Positions 6,797 through 15,412 of a stretch of DNA of 64,000 nucleotides are shown one piece after another. The stretch is from positions 236,475 through 300,474 of the forward strand of contig NZ_QVMP01000001.1 in assembly GCF_010501095.1 (NCBI RefSeq), written 5' to 3'. Position 1 is the first letter of the stretch; the number at the start of each line of letters is the position of its first letter. Position numbers and translations under genes: made by a program. This DNA comes from Dysgonomonas sp. 520 (GTDB lineage Bacteria > Bacteroidota > Bacteroidia > Bacteroidales > Dysgonomonadaceae). The notes below the pieces were generated by a model. It made no database searches and was not told where the DNA came from. It saw nothing but the letters and a program-made list of their open reading frames with translations.

Positions 6797-8773
6797 ATGA
6801 CAGCAATTAAGAACAACGGCACAGCAGTAGCAGTGGCAGAGAAAGCAAACGAAGTAGTAACCGCAGTAGTGGTTAGCAAACCCGACAACGGCGAACGCAA
6901 AGCCGTAAACATCGCATCGGACTTGATAGAGCCGAGCAACTACAATGCCCGAAAAACCTTTGACGCCGATGCACTCAAAGAGTTGGCGCAAAGTATCTCC
7001 ATTCATGGACTGATACAGCCTATCACAGTACGGCGCAAGGGCGAAAAAGGCGAACATTACGAAATCATTTGCGGAGAACGCCGTTTTAGGGCGTGCCGTA
7101 TGTTGAACATGAAAGAAATTCCCTGCATTGTTCGGGAAGTAACGGACGAACAGGCGTATGACCTTTCAATCTCCGAGAACTTACAGCGTGAGAACGTGCC
7201 ACCAATGGAGGCGGCAGAGGCTTACAAACGCCTTATTGACACCAAGCGGTATGACATTGCAAGCCTCGCCGTAGCATACGGCAAAAGCGAAAAGCATATC
7301 TATCAAACGCTGAAACTTTGCGACCTTATCAAAGGCATTGCCAACCTTGTAAAAGAGGGCAAACTAACCGCATCGGCAGGGATAGTTATTAGCAAGTACG
7401 ACAAGAAGATACAGGAGGATATTTTGAACGACCGTTTAGGCAAGGACGGCGCAGGCGAATGGTGCAATATCTCCGCTAATGCGTTGGAGGGCAAGATACG
7501 GAACTGTTATACGAACAACCTTGATAATTACAGTTTCGATAAATCCAAGTGTCTGAAATGTATTCACAATTCGAGCAATTTTGACCTATTCGCCGAGGGT
7601 GGCGGTTGTGGCAAGTGTACCAATAAAAAATGTTTATCGGACAAGCAAACGGCATACCTTGTAGAACAGGCGCAAGCCGTAGCCCTTGCCGACCCTAAAC
7701 TTACATTTATCGGGGAACAGTACAGCCACGACAACGAGGCAACAACGATAATCAAAAAGGGCGGTTATGAGTTTAAGAACGTGCAAACGTATAACCTTAA
7801 TTCATACCCCACAGCCCCGACCGAACCGCAAGCCTCCGAGTATAAAAAGCCCGAAGATTACGACAAGGCACAGGAGAAATATGGTAAGCAACAGGAACGA
7901 TACGAAAAAGAGAGCCAAGAACTTGAAACGCTTAAAGAGCAGGGCAAAATCCGTGTGTATGCTAAAATCGGCGATAGTAACGTAAGAATGTACTACAAAG
8001 AGGTAGCCACCAAAGACACCAAGAGCAACGAGCAGTTAATCGCTGACCTTACCGCCAAGAAAAAGCGTAACAACGAACTGGCGGACGAAAAGACCGCCGA
8101 GGGCTTAAAGGAACTTTTGCGCACGGAACAGCTACCGCAATCGGCATTTACCGCCGATGAAGAAACGGCAATGTATTTCTTTATGCTTTCCAAGTTGCGC
8201 CGTCATAACTACAAAGCCGTAGGACTGAAAGAAAACGACTATTACGGCTATCTGACGGACGAGAAGAAACTCAAAATTGCATCTTCGCTGACCGAAGAAC
8301 AGAAAACCATTGTACGCCGTGATTATCTGTATAGCCACCTAACGGACGGCACAAGAACCGTAGGCGATGAAAAAGGCGGTATGCTGTTGGCGTTCTCAAA
8401 ACAGCATTTACCCGAAAAGACGGAGGAAATTGTAGCCACTTATAAAGAGGATTACGGCAAGAAAAACGCCCGATTGGACGAACGTATTGCAGGGCTGAAA
8501 AAGGCTGAAAAGAAAGCGAAAGCCGATGCCAAAGCAAAAAAGGCAGAGCAGACCGCCAAGACGGAGAAAGCCCCTAAAACAGCCGAAAAAGCCGTCAAAA
8601 AAGAAGTGAACACCACCGCCCCGAAGTCGGAAACCGCTAAGCCGAAAGGTAAGGAACAGCCCAAAGCGACCCAATCCGAGAAGAAAGAGGCAAAACCAAC
8701 CCCGAAAGCGGATAAGGTGCTGATTGTCGGAGTACCCAAAGCGCAACCCAAAGCGGAGGCAGTAGCGGTATAA
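6797..8773 (+). CDS. Large ParB/Spo0J-like protein, 658 aa
   Basis: The start is at ATG 6797 (MTAIKNNGTA), as the upstream extension overlaps DUF3873. The ParB nuclease-like domain spans about residues 37-135 with the GERRFRA box (93-99) and ENLQRE (127-132). A helix-turn-helix part follows (LAVAYGKSEKHIYQTLKLCDLI). Around residues 245-285 a run of paired cysteines (KCLKC, GCGKC, KKC) suggests a zinc site. The last 120 residues are a Lys/Ala/Pro-rich tail. It is much longer than chromosomal ParB (about 290 aa). No ParA gene is adjacent; the ParA-like TraA lies 22 kb away. A role in DNA binding or maintenance of the excised circle is inferred. Confidence 0.85.
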   Translation: MTAIKNNGTAVAVAEKANEVVTAVVVSKPDNGERKAVNIASDLIEPSNYNARKTFDADALKELAQSISIHGLIQPITVRRKGEKGEHYEIICGERRFRACRMLNMKEIPCIVREVTDEQAYDLSISENLQRENVPPMEAAEAYKRLIDTKRYDIASLAVAYGKSEKHIYQTLKLCDLIKGIANLVKEGKLTASAGIVISKYDKKIQEDILNDRLGKDGAGEWCNISANALEGKIRNCYTNNLDNYSFDKSKCLKCIHNSSNFDLFAEGGGCGKCTNKKCLSDKQTAYLVEQAQAVALADPKLTFIGEQYSHDNEATTIIKKGGYEFKNVQTYNLNSYPTAPTEPQASEYKKPEDYDKAQEKYGKQQERYEKESQELETLKEQGKIRVYAKIGDSNVRMYYKEVATKDTKSNEQLIADLTAKKKRNNELADEKTAEGLKELLRTEQLPQSAFTADEETAMYFFMLSKLRRHNYKAVGLKENDYYGYLTDEKKLKIASSLTEEQKTIVRRDYLYSHLTDGTRTVGDEKGGMLLAFSKQHLPEKTEEIVATYKEDYGKKNARLDERIAGLKKAEKKAKADAKAKKAEQTAKTEKAPKTAEKAVKKEVNTTAPKSETAKPKGKEQPKATQSEKKEAKPTPKADKVLIVGVPKAQPKAEAVAV

Positions 8774-8828
8774 ATTTGAAGTTCAACAAGGGGCGGGAGA
8801 AATCCCGCTCCTTAAAAACATTATCAAA

Positions 8829-9008
8829 ATGACGGTATTTATATTATTCCAAACGGATATTCACAGGACAAGGGCAAGCCGTGCATTTTTCGGCGTGTTC
8901 ACCTCCGAGGCGTTGGCGATGGATCACGCCAAAGAAAACGGCTTATATACCCACGATGCAAAAGTCGTTATAATTGAGTGTGAAACAGATAAATTCGACG
9001 AGGTATGA
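8829..9008 (+). CDS. Small hypothetical protein, 59 aa
   Basis: An open frame of 59 codons from ATG 8829 gives MTVFILFQTDIHRTRASR, then FFGVFTSEALAMDHAKENG, ending CETDKFDEV. The beta strand followed by a helix with SEALAMDHAKE resembles small proteins that follow ParB in this kind of element. Its stop overlaps the next start (ATGA at 9005-9008), which supports real translation of both. The family is not recognised. Confidence 0.6.
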   Translation: MTVFILFQTDIHRTRASRAFFGVFTSEALAMDHAKENGLYTHDAKVVIIECETDKFDEV

Positions 9009-9232
9009 GGATAGACGCATATATCGGCAATCCGATTATTGCCACACAACAAGATTATTACGAACTGGAGGAACTTTTGCACGAGGTAGAACCCAACTAT
9101 CGCAGCGTACAACTCCGACAGGAGCGGTTAATCATTGAGAATTTAAGCCGTAGGATGTTTCATTATCCACGCAATCCCACAACACAATGGGTGGCTGACC
9201 GACTGCGCAATATGGTCGAAAACGGGCTATAA
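9005..9232 (+). CDS. Small hypothetical protein, 75 aa
   Basis: It starts by ATGA overlap with the preceding gene. The sequence is charged and helical (QDYYELEELLHEVEPNY, then LRQERLIIENLSRRMF), soluble, with no cysteines and no membrane segment. It is the last gene of the ParB operon, and a strong terminator follows 32 bp later. Function is unknown. Confidence 0.6.
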   Translation: MRIDAYIGNPIIATQQDYYELEELLHEVEPNYRSVQLRQERLIIENLSRRMFHYPRNPTTQWVADRLRNMVENGL

Positions 9233-9263
9233 ATGCCTTTGAAGACGATTTTAAGAGCTTATA

Positions 9264-9299
9264 TCCGGGCAGGGGAAACTTTGCCCGGACTTCTTTTTC
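9264..9299 (+). terminator. Terminator of the ParB operon
   Basis: TCCGGGCA pairs with TGCCCGGA across a 10-base loop, followed by CTTCTTTTT. It marks the end of the plus-strand operon 6092-9232. The IS256-type element is inserted 57 bp further on, outside the operon. Confidence 0.8.
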
Positions 9300-9368
9300 C
9301 ATGAGCCATTAGCAGGGCTTTATGCGGGAGAAAAAGAAGCAAAAAGCCGTATCCAATGTTTCTGAGAC

Positions 9369-9388
9369 TGTAAATTAAACTGTGTCAG
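9369..9388 (+). repeat. IS256-type left inverted repeat
   Basis: TGTAAATTAAACTGTGTCAG is matched exactly by the complement at 10838-10857. The outer five bases of the two ends differ at three positions. Confidence 0.85.
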
Positions 9389-9428
9389 TAAAGAATAAAA
9401 TTATTAACTTTACTAACACAGTTTTTTT

Positions 9429-10642
9429 ATGAAAGAAGAATTCGATTTTGAAAGCATTAAGAACAAGGCTTTAGAGCAGTTAAAGTCCGGCAAGTCTTTA
9501 TTAGGTAAAGATGGAGCATTTGCCCCTTGTTAGAAAGCATCCTCAATGCAGCCTTGGAAGGCGAGATGGATGCTCACATGGATGAGGATGAGCGCTCCAG
9601 CGGTAATCGTCGTAATGGTTTTAGTCCTAAGCAGGTTCAAACTCCTCTTGGTGAAGTTACGGTTCGCACTCCACGTGATCGTGAATCTACCTTTGAACCT
9701 GAATTTATTAAAAAGCGTGAGCGTATTTTGGCCGATGGTGTTGCTGATCGTATAATCGGACTGTATGCTTTGGGTAATAGTACCCGTGAAATCAGCGACT
9801 GGATGGAAGAGAATTTAGGCAATCGAGTCTCTGCTGATACTATTAGTTCCATCACCGATCGTGTTCTTCCTGAAATACAGTCTTGGCGTAGTCGTCCATT
9901 AGAAGAAGTATACGCTATTGTTTGGATGGATGCGATTCACTACAAGGTTATGGATGAAAAGAACCGTCCTGTCACCCGAGCTATTTATAACATTATAGGC
10001 ATAAACCGTGATGGTTACAAAGACTTATTGGGGATGTATATTTCCAAAAGTGAAGGTGCTAATTTTTGGCTTTCTTGTCTGACCGACATTCAATCCCGTG
10101 GTGTAAAAGACATCCTTATAGCCTGTACGGATAATCTAACGGGATTTTCTGATGCTATTAAAAGTATTTTTCCTGAGACCACAGTCCAGACCTGTATTGT
10201 TCATCAAATACGTAACTCTATCAAGTATGTTGCCAGTAAAAATCAAAAAATATTTATGAAAGACCTTAAACTGGTTTATCAGGCAGTGAGCAAAGAACAG
10301 GCAGAGGTTGAGTTAGACAATCTGGAACTTAAATGGGGTGAGGATTATCCTATTGTCATTAAGTCCTGGCGAGATAACTGGGACAAGTTATCTGCTTACT
10401 TCCAGTACTCAGATGGTATTAGAAAAATGATCTATACCACAAATACACTTGAGGGCTATCACAGACAAATCAGAAAAGTAACTAAAAACAAAGGTGTATT
10501 TACCAATGACACAGCTTTAGAGAAATTAGTTTATCTGGCCTATCGGAACATACGGAAAAAGTGGACTATGCCTTTGGCTAACTGGTGGAAAACAGCCCAA
10601 CAGCTATCTATAATCTACCCAGATAGATTTAAATTGTTCTGA
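9429..10642 (+). pseudogene. IS256-family transposase, broken by a one-base frameshift
   Basis: Translation begins at ATG 9429 (MKEEFDFESIKNKALEQL) and stops after 34 codons at 9531-9533. The rest is open one frame away from about 9527 to 10642 (LLESILNAALEGEMDAHM onward). One missing base in GCCCCTTGTTAG would explain it; with an extra T the joint reads Ala-Pro-Leu-Leu-Glu-Ser as in the family. The DDE residues are intact: Asp in WMDAIHYKVMD, Asp in CTDNLTGF and Glu in TLEGYHRQIRK. No classic slippery heptamer is present, so a mutation or sequencing error is more likely than programmed frameshifting. Confidence 0.8.
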
Positions 10643-10719
10643 TACAGACACAATATCCGATTTATTTATTAGTTTTGTCATACCAACAAAACGATGGTGA
10701 TACTTTGTACCATTGAGAC

Positions 10720-10754
10720 AAAAACGATTAGGGGATCGACCCCTAACCGTTTTT
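10720..10754 (+). terminator. Terminator-like hairpin inside the IS, after the transposase
   Basis: AAAAACGATTAGGGG pairs with CCCCTAACCGTTTTT with one mismatch and a 5-base loop. The flanking A and T runs let it act on both strands. It lies 78 bp after the transposase stop and would insulate the arsenic operon from the IS transcript. Confidence 0.7.
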
Positions 10755-10925
10755 ACCAACAAAACTCAGGTTCCTCATTACCCATTGAGTGAGATAGGAA
10801 AATGAAAAACCTGATATTTTAAAGTGAAAGCAGAACGCTGACACAGTTTAATTTACACTACCATGTTTCTGTCTTTCTATTCAAACGAAACAATCCTTAC
10901 AGGCAATTCTCTTTTTATAATTCTT

Positions 10926-11252
10926 CTACCCTTTAATCATTGTAAGCAGCATCTTAAACTGTTTGCTTGCATATAAAGCGTGAGGAATACCCGCAGGCAT
11001 AATTACAGATTGTCCCGCAATCAATACTAAAGGCTTGCCGTCTATTGAAATTTCGGCTTCTCCGTCTAATATCTCCACCATAGCATCAAACGGTGCAGTA
11101 TGTTCACTTAATCCCTGCCCTTTGTCGAACGAGAAAAGGGTAATATTTCCAGCATCATTTTTTAATACTTGCTTGCTGATTACTCCTCCAGTTGAGTATT
11201 CAATCATTTCTGCCATATTCAAAATGGCTCCTTTTTCAAATAATTTATTCAT
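10926..11252 (-). CDS. Cupin-domain protein, 108 aa
   Basis: This is a single small cupin barrel: motif 1 is near GLSEHTAPFDAMVEILDGEAE and motif 2 is PAGIPHALYA. The metal-ligand histidines (H in SEHTAP and PAGIPHAL) are visible, so a metal-binding beta barrel is likely. It is the last gene of the arsenic operon, 12 bp after arsM. Substrate is not evident; organoarsenical handling is only suggested by position. Confidence 0.75.
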   Translation of the reverse strand: MNKLFEKGAILNMAEMIEYSTGGVISKQVLKNDAGNITLFSFDKGQGLSEHTAPFDAMVEILDGEAEISIDGKPLVLIAGQSVIMPAGIPHALYASKQFKMLLTMIKG

Positions 11253-11264
11253 AGCTTTATTTTT

Positions 11265-12098
11265 TTAACAACATCCACCACAAGAACAGCCCTCAGAGTT
11301 TTTTGTTCCGGTAACTGTTATGGAAACAATCGCATTCCCGTTAATTGTTTTGAAAGCATTTATTTCGTCTTCATTCAGATACTTTTCAAGAATTTCGTCA
11401 GGAATGACAATTGGTTTTTCCTTACAAATAGTAATTTCTGCAAACCCAGCTTCTTCTATTTTTTGAAGATATTCATTTTTTGGAATCGCCCCAGATACAC
11501 AGCCGACATACATTTCTGCTGCTTGCTTCAATTTATCAGGTATTTCTCCGCTGAGAACAACATCCGAAATACAAAAATGACCACCGGTTTTTAACACACG
11601 GTATATTTCATGGAATATCCTGTCTTTGGAAGGTAGCAAGTTCAGTACACAATTACTAATAACCACATCGGCACGACCTGCACTTACAGGCATATCTTCG
11701 ATATCTCCCTGCCGGAAGCTCACATTTTGTATTCCACGTTTTTCTGCATTGGCTTTAGCCTTTTCTATCATTGGTTCAGAAAAGTCAATACCGATGATTT
11801 TTCCTTCATTGCCAACCTCAGCTTGTGCAATAAAACAATCATTTCCTGCTCCCGATCCAAGGTCGATAACGGTATCTCCTTTCTTTATCCCTGCGTATTG
11901 AGTAGGCAGTCCACAACCAAGTCCGAGGTCAGCATCTTCGTTATATCCTTCAAGCGTTGAATAGTCATCGCTCATAATGTTATATACTTCCTTTTGCTGG
12001 GTATTCCCACAACAACAGTCTGTTTCTTTTCCTTGTAAAGCAATATCACTGTATTTCTGCTTTACGATTTCTTTTAGCTTATCATTATTGTAATCCAT
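11265..12098 (-). CDS. arsM: Arsenite S-adenosylmethionine methyltransferase
   Basis: The 277 aa protein has the SAM-binding motif IDLGSGAGND (residues 78-87) and family cysteines at C62 (GLGCGLP), C150 (ISNCVLN) and C200 (YVGCVSGA), plus CCC at 28-30 and a Cys-rich tail (GCSCGGCC) that may bind arsenic. It transfers methyl groups from SAM to As(III), giving methylated and volatile arsenicals in the cytoplasm. It lies 14 bp downstream of arsC and 12 bp upstream of the cupin gene. Length and motifs are normal for bacterial ArsM. Confidence 0.9.
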   Translation of the reverse strand: MDYNNDKLKEIVKQKYSDIALQGKETDCCCGNTQQKEVYNIMSDDYSTLEGYNEDADLGLGCGLPTQYAGIKKGDTVIDLGSGAGNDCFIAQAEVGNEGKIIGIDFSEPMIEKAKANAEKRGIQNVSFRQGDIEDMPVSAGRADVVISNCVLNLLPSKDRIFHEIYRVLKTGGHFCISDVVLSGEIPDKLKQAAEMYVGCVSGAIPKNEYLQKIEEAGFAEITICKEKPIVIPDEILEKYLNEDEINAFKTINGNAIVSITVTGTKNSEGCSCGGCC

Positions 12099-12112
12099 AA
12101 CTTATTGCCTCT

Positions 12113-12571
12113 TTATTCCCACTCGCCGGAGCAGGCGCACTTGGGCATTTCTTTCTTTAATATCTGTGTAATGTAAAACTCTGAAAACTTATTTTTAATC
12201 TCAAACCTTACCCGGTAGAACTGGTCTTTGATAAATTCCGGTGTACCTTCCGCCTTTGATGGATCTTGAAACCCAAAATGTAGACGCTGACTTACATCGC
12301 CAGTAAATACAGGGCAGGTTTCATTCGCTTCATCACAAACGGTTATCACATAATCCCACGATTGGTTAGTATATTCCCTGACATCGTGCGGAGTATGGTT
12401 ACTGATATCCACCCCGGCTTCAGCCATTACTTCCACAGCCATCGGGTTTACTTCCTTCGCAGGTTCAGTTCCGGCTGAATAAACTTCAATCTCTTTATCG
12501 AACGATTGAAGAAAACCGTGAGCCATTTGGCTACGGCAACTGTTTCCTGTGCATAAAATCAATATTTTCAT
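12113..12571 (-). CDS. arsC: Arsenate reductase, thioredoxin-coupled (low-molecular-weight phosphatase type)
   Basis: The product reduces As(V) to As(III) in the cytoplasm. The N-terminal phosphatase loop CTGNSCRS starts at Cys7, and the second redox pair is Cys79 and Cys86 (VCDEANETC), seven residues apart as in the pI258-type enzyme. The C-terminus adds extra cysteines (KCACSGEWE). The 152 aa length suits the family. It lies 12 bp downstream of the permease gene, so arsenite made here can be exported or methylated by neighbours. Confidence 0.9.
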   Translation of the reverse strand: MKILILCTGNSCRSQMAHGFLQSFDKEIEVYSAGTEPAKEVNPMAVEVMAEAGVDISNHTPHDVREYTNQSWDYVITVCDEANETCPVFTGDVSQRLHFGFQDPSKAEGTPEFIKDQFYRVRFEIKNKFSEFYITQILKKEMPKCACSGEWE

Positions 12572-12583
12572 TTCGTTGTATTC

Positions 12584-13927
12584 TTAAAAAAATGTTCCGT
12601 AAATAAGACCGGAGATTGTTGCCATGATAATAACCAACGTTACATAAACAATCGTCTTTTGTGTACCCATAACACCCCGAATAACGAGCATATTCGGTAG
12701 AGAAAGTGAAGGGCCTGCCAATAACAAAGCCAACGCCGGGCCTTTTCCCATACCGGAGGCTATTAATCCTTGTATGATTGGTACTTCTGTAAGGGTGGCA
12801 AAATACATGAATGCTCCTGTAAAACTGGCGAAGAAATTAGATAAAATAGAATTTCCACCTACCGCCCACTCAATCCATTCATTGGGTATCACACCAGCAA
12901 TCGCCGTGTCGCCGTGTGTGGAGCCAAGCAGGAAACCTGCCGTTACCACACCGATAGCCAAAAGCGGCATAATTTGTTTGGCAAACCCCCATGCCGATAG
13001 TGTCCATTCGCGGTTTTCTGCATCACGTTTATCAAACAACGTCATAAGCGACAGTGAAGCGATGCCGACTATCATAGGAACAAGAGGAATCAGTTTCGGG
13101 TTTGGTATAAACAGGTTTGCCAATACTGCCGAACCTGCCGTAACAATAACTCCCCCTACTACCCACTGCCATCTTATTTTCAGAATGGCAATAAGCGAAT
13201 AGGCAAGCATAAGAGCCAATATCCCTGTGATATACCATTTATAAGTAAATATGTAGAACCATATACTTGAAGTGTCATTTGCAGCCGGAGCACCCCAATT
13301 TGCAAAGACAAGTATCAGCACTAAAGTAAAAAAGTGAAACATCGTTTGCGACATCGAGCGTTTAGCCGGAGGGACTTCAATATTCATTTGTTCCTCCTTC
13401 TTTGCTTTTTCTTCTTTCCGGTAGATAAATGCCATTATTAAACCGATGACAACAGAAAAAAGAATTGCGCCGATCATACGTGCAACACCCATTTCCGTTC
13501 CGAGAATACGCCACGTAAGAATAATAGATAGTATGCTGATTGCGGGGCCGGAATAGAGGAAGGCAATAGCTGGCCCTAATCCTGCTCCACGCTTATAGAT
13601 ACTGGTAAATAGTGGAAGAATGGTACAGGAACATACCGCTAATATAGCACCCGAAACGGCAGCAACCGTATAGGAAAGCCATTTCTTAGCATTGGCTCCG
13701 AAATATTTCAATACTGCACCCTGACTGATAAAAACCGCAATTACACCTGCAATGAAAAAGGCAGGCAGAAGACACATAACAACGTGTTCCTGTGCATACC
13801 ATTTCGACAGGTCGAGTGTAGCATCAATCGCAATCATAAACCGTTCACTTTCTAACGGCAGGAAAAATACCGCAGAGAAAATGACGATCATCCAGACAAG
13901 GATTTTAAGCTCTTTTTTAGTTTCCAT
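12584..13927 (-). CDS. ArsP/DUF318-type permease
   Basis: The 447 aa protein has about ten membrane segments in two similar halves, a charged cytoplasmic loop in the middle (YRKEEKAKKEEQ) and a Cys-x-Cys near VCSCTILPLF, typical of the DUF318/ArsP permease group. Members export trivalent organoarsenicals such as methylarsenite. It stands between an arsE-like thioredoxin gene and arsC. No ArsB or Acr3 gene is present, so this protein and ArsG are the only visible arsenic exporters. Confidence 0.8.
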   Translation of the reverse strand: METKKELKILVWMIVIFSAVFFLPLESERFMIAIDATLDLSKWYAQEHVVMCLLPAFFIAGVIAVFISQGAVLKYFGANAKKWLSYTVAAVSGAILAVCSCTILPLFTSIYKRGAGLGPAIAFLYSGPAISILSIILTWRILGTEMGVARMIGAILFSVVIGLIMAFIYRKEEKAKKEEQMNIEVPPAKRSMSQTMFHFFTLVLILVFANWGAPAANDTSSIWFYIFTYKWYITGILALMLAYSLIAILKIRWQWVVGGVIVTAGSAVLANLFIPNPKLIPLVPMIVGIASLSLMTLFDKRDAENREWTLSAWGFAKQIMPLLAIGVVTAGFLLGSTHGDTAIAGVIPNEWIEWAVGGNSILSNFFASFTGAFMYFATLTEVPIIQGLIASGMGKGPALALLLAGPSLSLPNMLVIRGVMGTQKTIVYVTLVIIMATISGLIYGTFF

Positions 13928-13937
13928 TTGTAGTTTA

Positions 13938-14171
13938 TTATACTCCTAATAACTTCCGGATTTCACTTTCGGAAGGAACGTAGCCTTTGATTTTTACTTC
14001 ACCGTCTACAACTATGCCCGGCAAAGTCATCACATTATATTTCATGATTTCCATAATATCTTCCTGTTTGGAGAGATTTATGTCCAGATTGTTTTCCTCA
14101 ATTACTTTCTTTTCTGTTTCATAGGTTGTTTTACATTTGGCGCAACCTGTACCCAAAACGATGATTTCCAT
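13938..14171 (-). CDS. Small thioredoxin-fold protein with CxxC (arsE-like)
   Basis: The 77 aa protein begins MEIIVLGTGCAKCKTTYE, with the redox pair CAKC, and has the cis-Pro stretch MTLPGIVVDGEVKIKGYVPS. This is the redox-active disulfide protein 2 pattern. In arsEFG operons a small protein of this sort works with ArsF in reducing nitrated aromatic arsenicals. The immediate neighbours arsG and arsF fit that, so I read it as an ArsE equivalent; a general redox role remains possible. Confidence 0.75.
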   Translation of the reverse strand: MEIIVLGTGCAKCKTTYETEKKVIEENNLDINLSKQEDIMEIMKYNVMTLPGIVVDGEVKIKGYVPSESEIRKLLGV

Positions 14172-14194
14172 ACCTTGTTATATTAAAATTGTTT

Positions 14195-14896
14195 CTAAAT
14201 ACTTATGATGACATAATAAATCCCAACCATAATAAATAGGGCTGCGACTATACGCTTAAACCATTTTTGAAAGACGTTCATTTTGTTGTAGAACTTACCG
14301 ACATTGCCGACACTGTATGCTAAAAGCCACGCTATAACTATGACGGGAAGTCCTGTTGCAATAGCGAACACCGGAGGGAGTAGTAATCCCGACGGGCTGG
14401 CAATGGTTAGAGGAATTAAACCTCCGAAGTAAAGCACACCGCTGTATGGGCAGAAGGCAAGTGCAAAAAGCAATCCGAGCAGAAAGGCATCAAGGTAATT
14501 TTTCCTGCCTTCTTTCTTTTCGAGTTTAGATGTGAACTTTCCCATTCCCGGAATATTCCATTTAATAATATCGAGCATTAAAATTCCGATAACGATAAGC
14601 GCTATACCCAACCATATACCCCCGATGTTCTGTAATAGCCGTGCTACCTGAAACTGACTCGCTCCGAAATAAAAGATAAGTCCCAGTACCGTATAAGTAA
14701 ACATCCGTCCAAGTGTATAGAATAGCCCATTGAACAATACACGGTGTTTTACGCCTATATCTTTACTCAGATAAGCGGTTGCAGTTATGTTTGTTGCCAA
14801 CGGACAAGGACTAATGGCAGTCATCAATCCCAATACGAATGCTGTTAATATCGGCCAGTTTGAACCGTCAGCAAGATTTTGCAAATAATCCATCAT
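14195..14896 (-). CDS. arsG: ArsG-family aromatic arsenical efflux permease
   Basis: The 233 aa membrane protein is of the CcdA/DsbD-like fold with six or so helices. Proline and cysteine motifs are AISPCPLATNIT in helix 1 and LAFCPYSGVLYFGGLIP in the second half. These fit the ArsG family that exports aminobenzylarsenicals. Its start codon overlaps the stop of arsF (ATGA, 14893-14896), which implies coupled translation. The last segment carries several basic residues (WFKRIVAALF). Confidence 0.8.
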   Translation of the reverse strand: MMDYLQNLADGSNWPILTAFVLGLMTAISPCPLATNITATAYLSKDIGVKHRVLFNGLFYTLGRMFTYTVLGLIFYFGASQFQVARLLQNIGGIWLGIALIVIGILMLDIIKWNIPGMGKFTSKLEKKEGRKNYLDAFLLGLLFALAFCPYSGVLYFGGLIPLTIASPSGLLLPPVFAIATGLPVIVIAWLLAYSVGNVGKFYNKMNVFQKWFKRIVAALFIMVGIYYVIISI

Positions 14897-15324
14897 AACC
14901 TTTTATCGACTTCGGTTTTGATAAGGTCAGTAAGTTTTTCAGGACTGTTCAAAGCATTGGCAAATGCTTCTTTGGTTATTTCAACATGGTTATCGCCTTT
15001 AGCAATGATGAGGGCGTTCCATGTTACTTCGTATTTTTCTACAAGCGAAGCATTTTGCTCTTCATCGGTCTTTACTTCAATGAATTTCACATAAGGATTA
15101 TCCGTATAAAGCTCCTTTATCGTTTTTTCTGTAACATCACCTACCGCAATGCATGTTTTACAACGCTGTTTACCGTGGAAATAGTAAACATTTACAGTGG
15201 AAGCATCAGCAAGCTGCGTTTTGGTTTCCGTTACACCGGATGATTCCTGATTGTTTTTTTGTGTGTTACCACCACAAGCGGTCAGTAATAAGGCCAGTAA
15301 TCCGAATAGAATACTTTTTTTCAT
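14893..15324 (-). CDS. arsF: ArsF-family lipoprotein (nitroaryl-arsenical reductase subunit)
   Basis: The 143 aa protein starts with a lipoprotein signal (LLALLLTACGG). A thioredoxin-like core follows, with the redox pair in YFHGKQRCKTCIAVG and strands VKFIEVKTDEEQN and WNALIIAKGD. The combination matches ArsF, proposed to reduce nitrated phenylarsenicals together with ArsE. It is the first gene after arsR, separated by an 88 bp gap that holds one ArsR-type palindrome (15374-15389). Confidence 0.8.
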   Translation of the reverse strand: MKKSILFGLLALLLTACGGNTQKNNQESSGVTETKTQLADASTVNVYYFHGKQRCKTCIAVGDVTEKTIKELYTDNPYVKFIEVKTDEEQNASLVEKYEVTWNALIIAKGDNHVEITKEAFANALNSPEKLTDLIKTEVDKRL

Positions 15325-15373
15325 GTTGATTGTTTTTAGAATTATTGTTTAACTTTATATCTTCTGTTCGTAG

Positions 15374-15389
15374 TTCGTAATTCAACGAA
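15374..15389. promoter_or_regulatory. Third ArsR-type palindrome, upstream of arsF
   Basis: TTCGTAATTCAACGAA has the same TTCG-N8-CGAA form as the two operators before arsR. It lies between arsR and arsF, 50 bp before the arsF start. It suggests an extra control point or an internal promoter for the downstream genes. Confidence 0.6.
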
Positions 15390-15412
15390 TATTTCAGGCA
15401 AAAAAATAGCTG

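Larger units (their letters stand above)
9364..10862 (+). mobile_element. IS256-family insertion sequence, 1499 bp
   Basis: Inverted repeats of 20 identical bases (TGTAAATTAAACTGTGTCAG at 9369-9388, its complement at 10838-10857) lie five bases inside each end. Direct 8 bp copies of ATGTTTCT (9356-9363 and 10863-10870) are the target duplication. The element carries one transposase gene, now frameshifted. The exact target duplication shows a recent simple insertion between the ParB operon and the arsenic operon. Confidence 0.9.

Noticed and set aside
8408..8751. Long minus-strand frames opposite the ParB-like tail
   Set aside because: Shadows of the Lys/Ala-rich coding sequence.
9500..9540. 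Programmed frameshifting in the IS256-type transposase
   Set aside because: No slippery heptamer at the joint, and IS256-family transposases are normally made from one frame; a plain one-base deletion is simpler.
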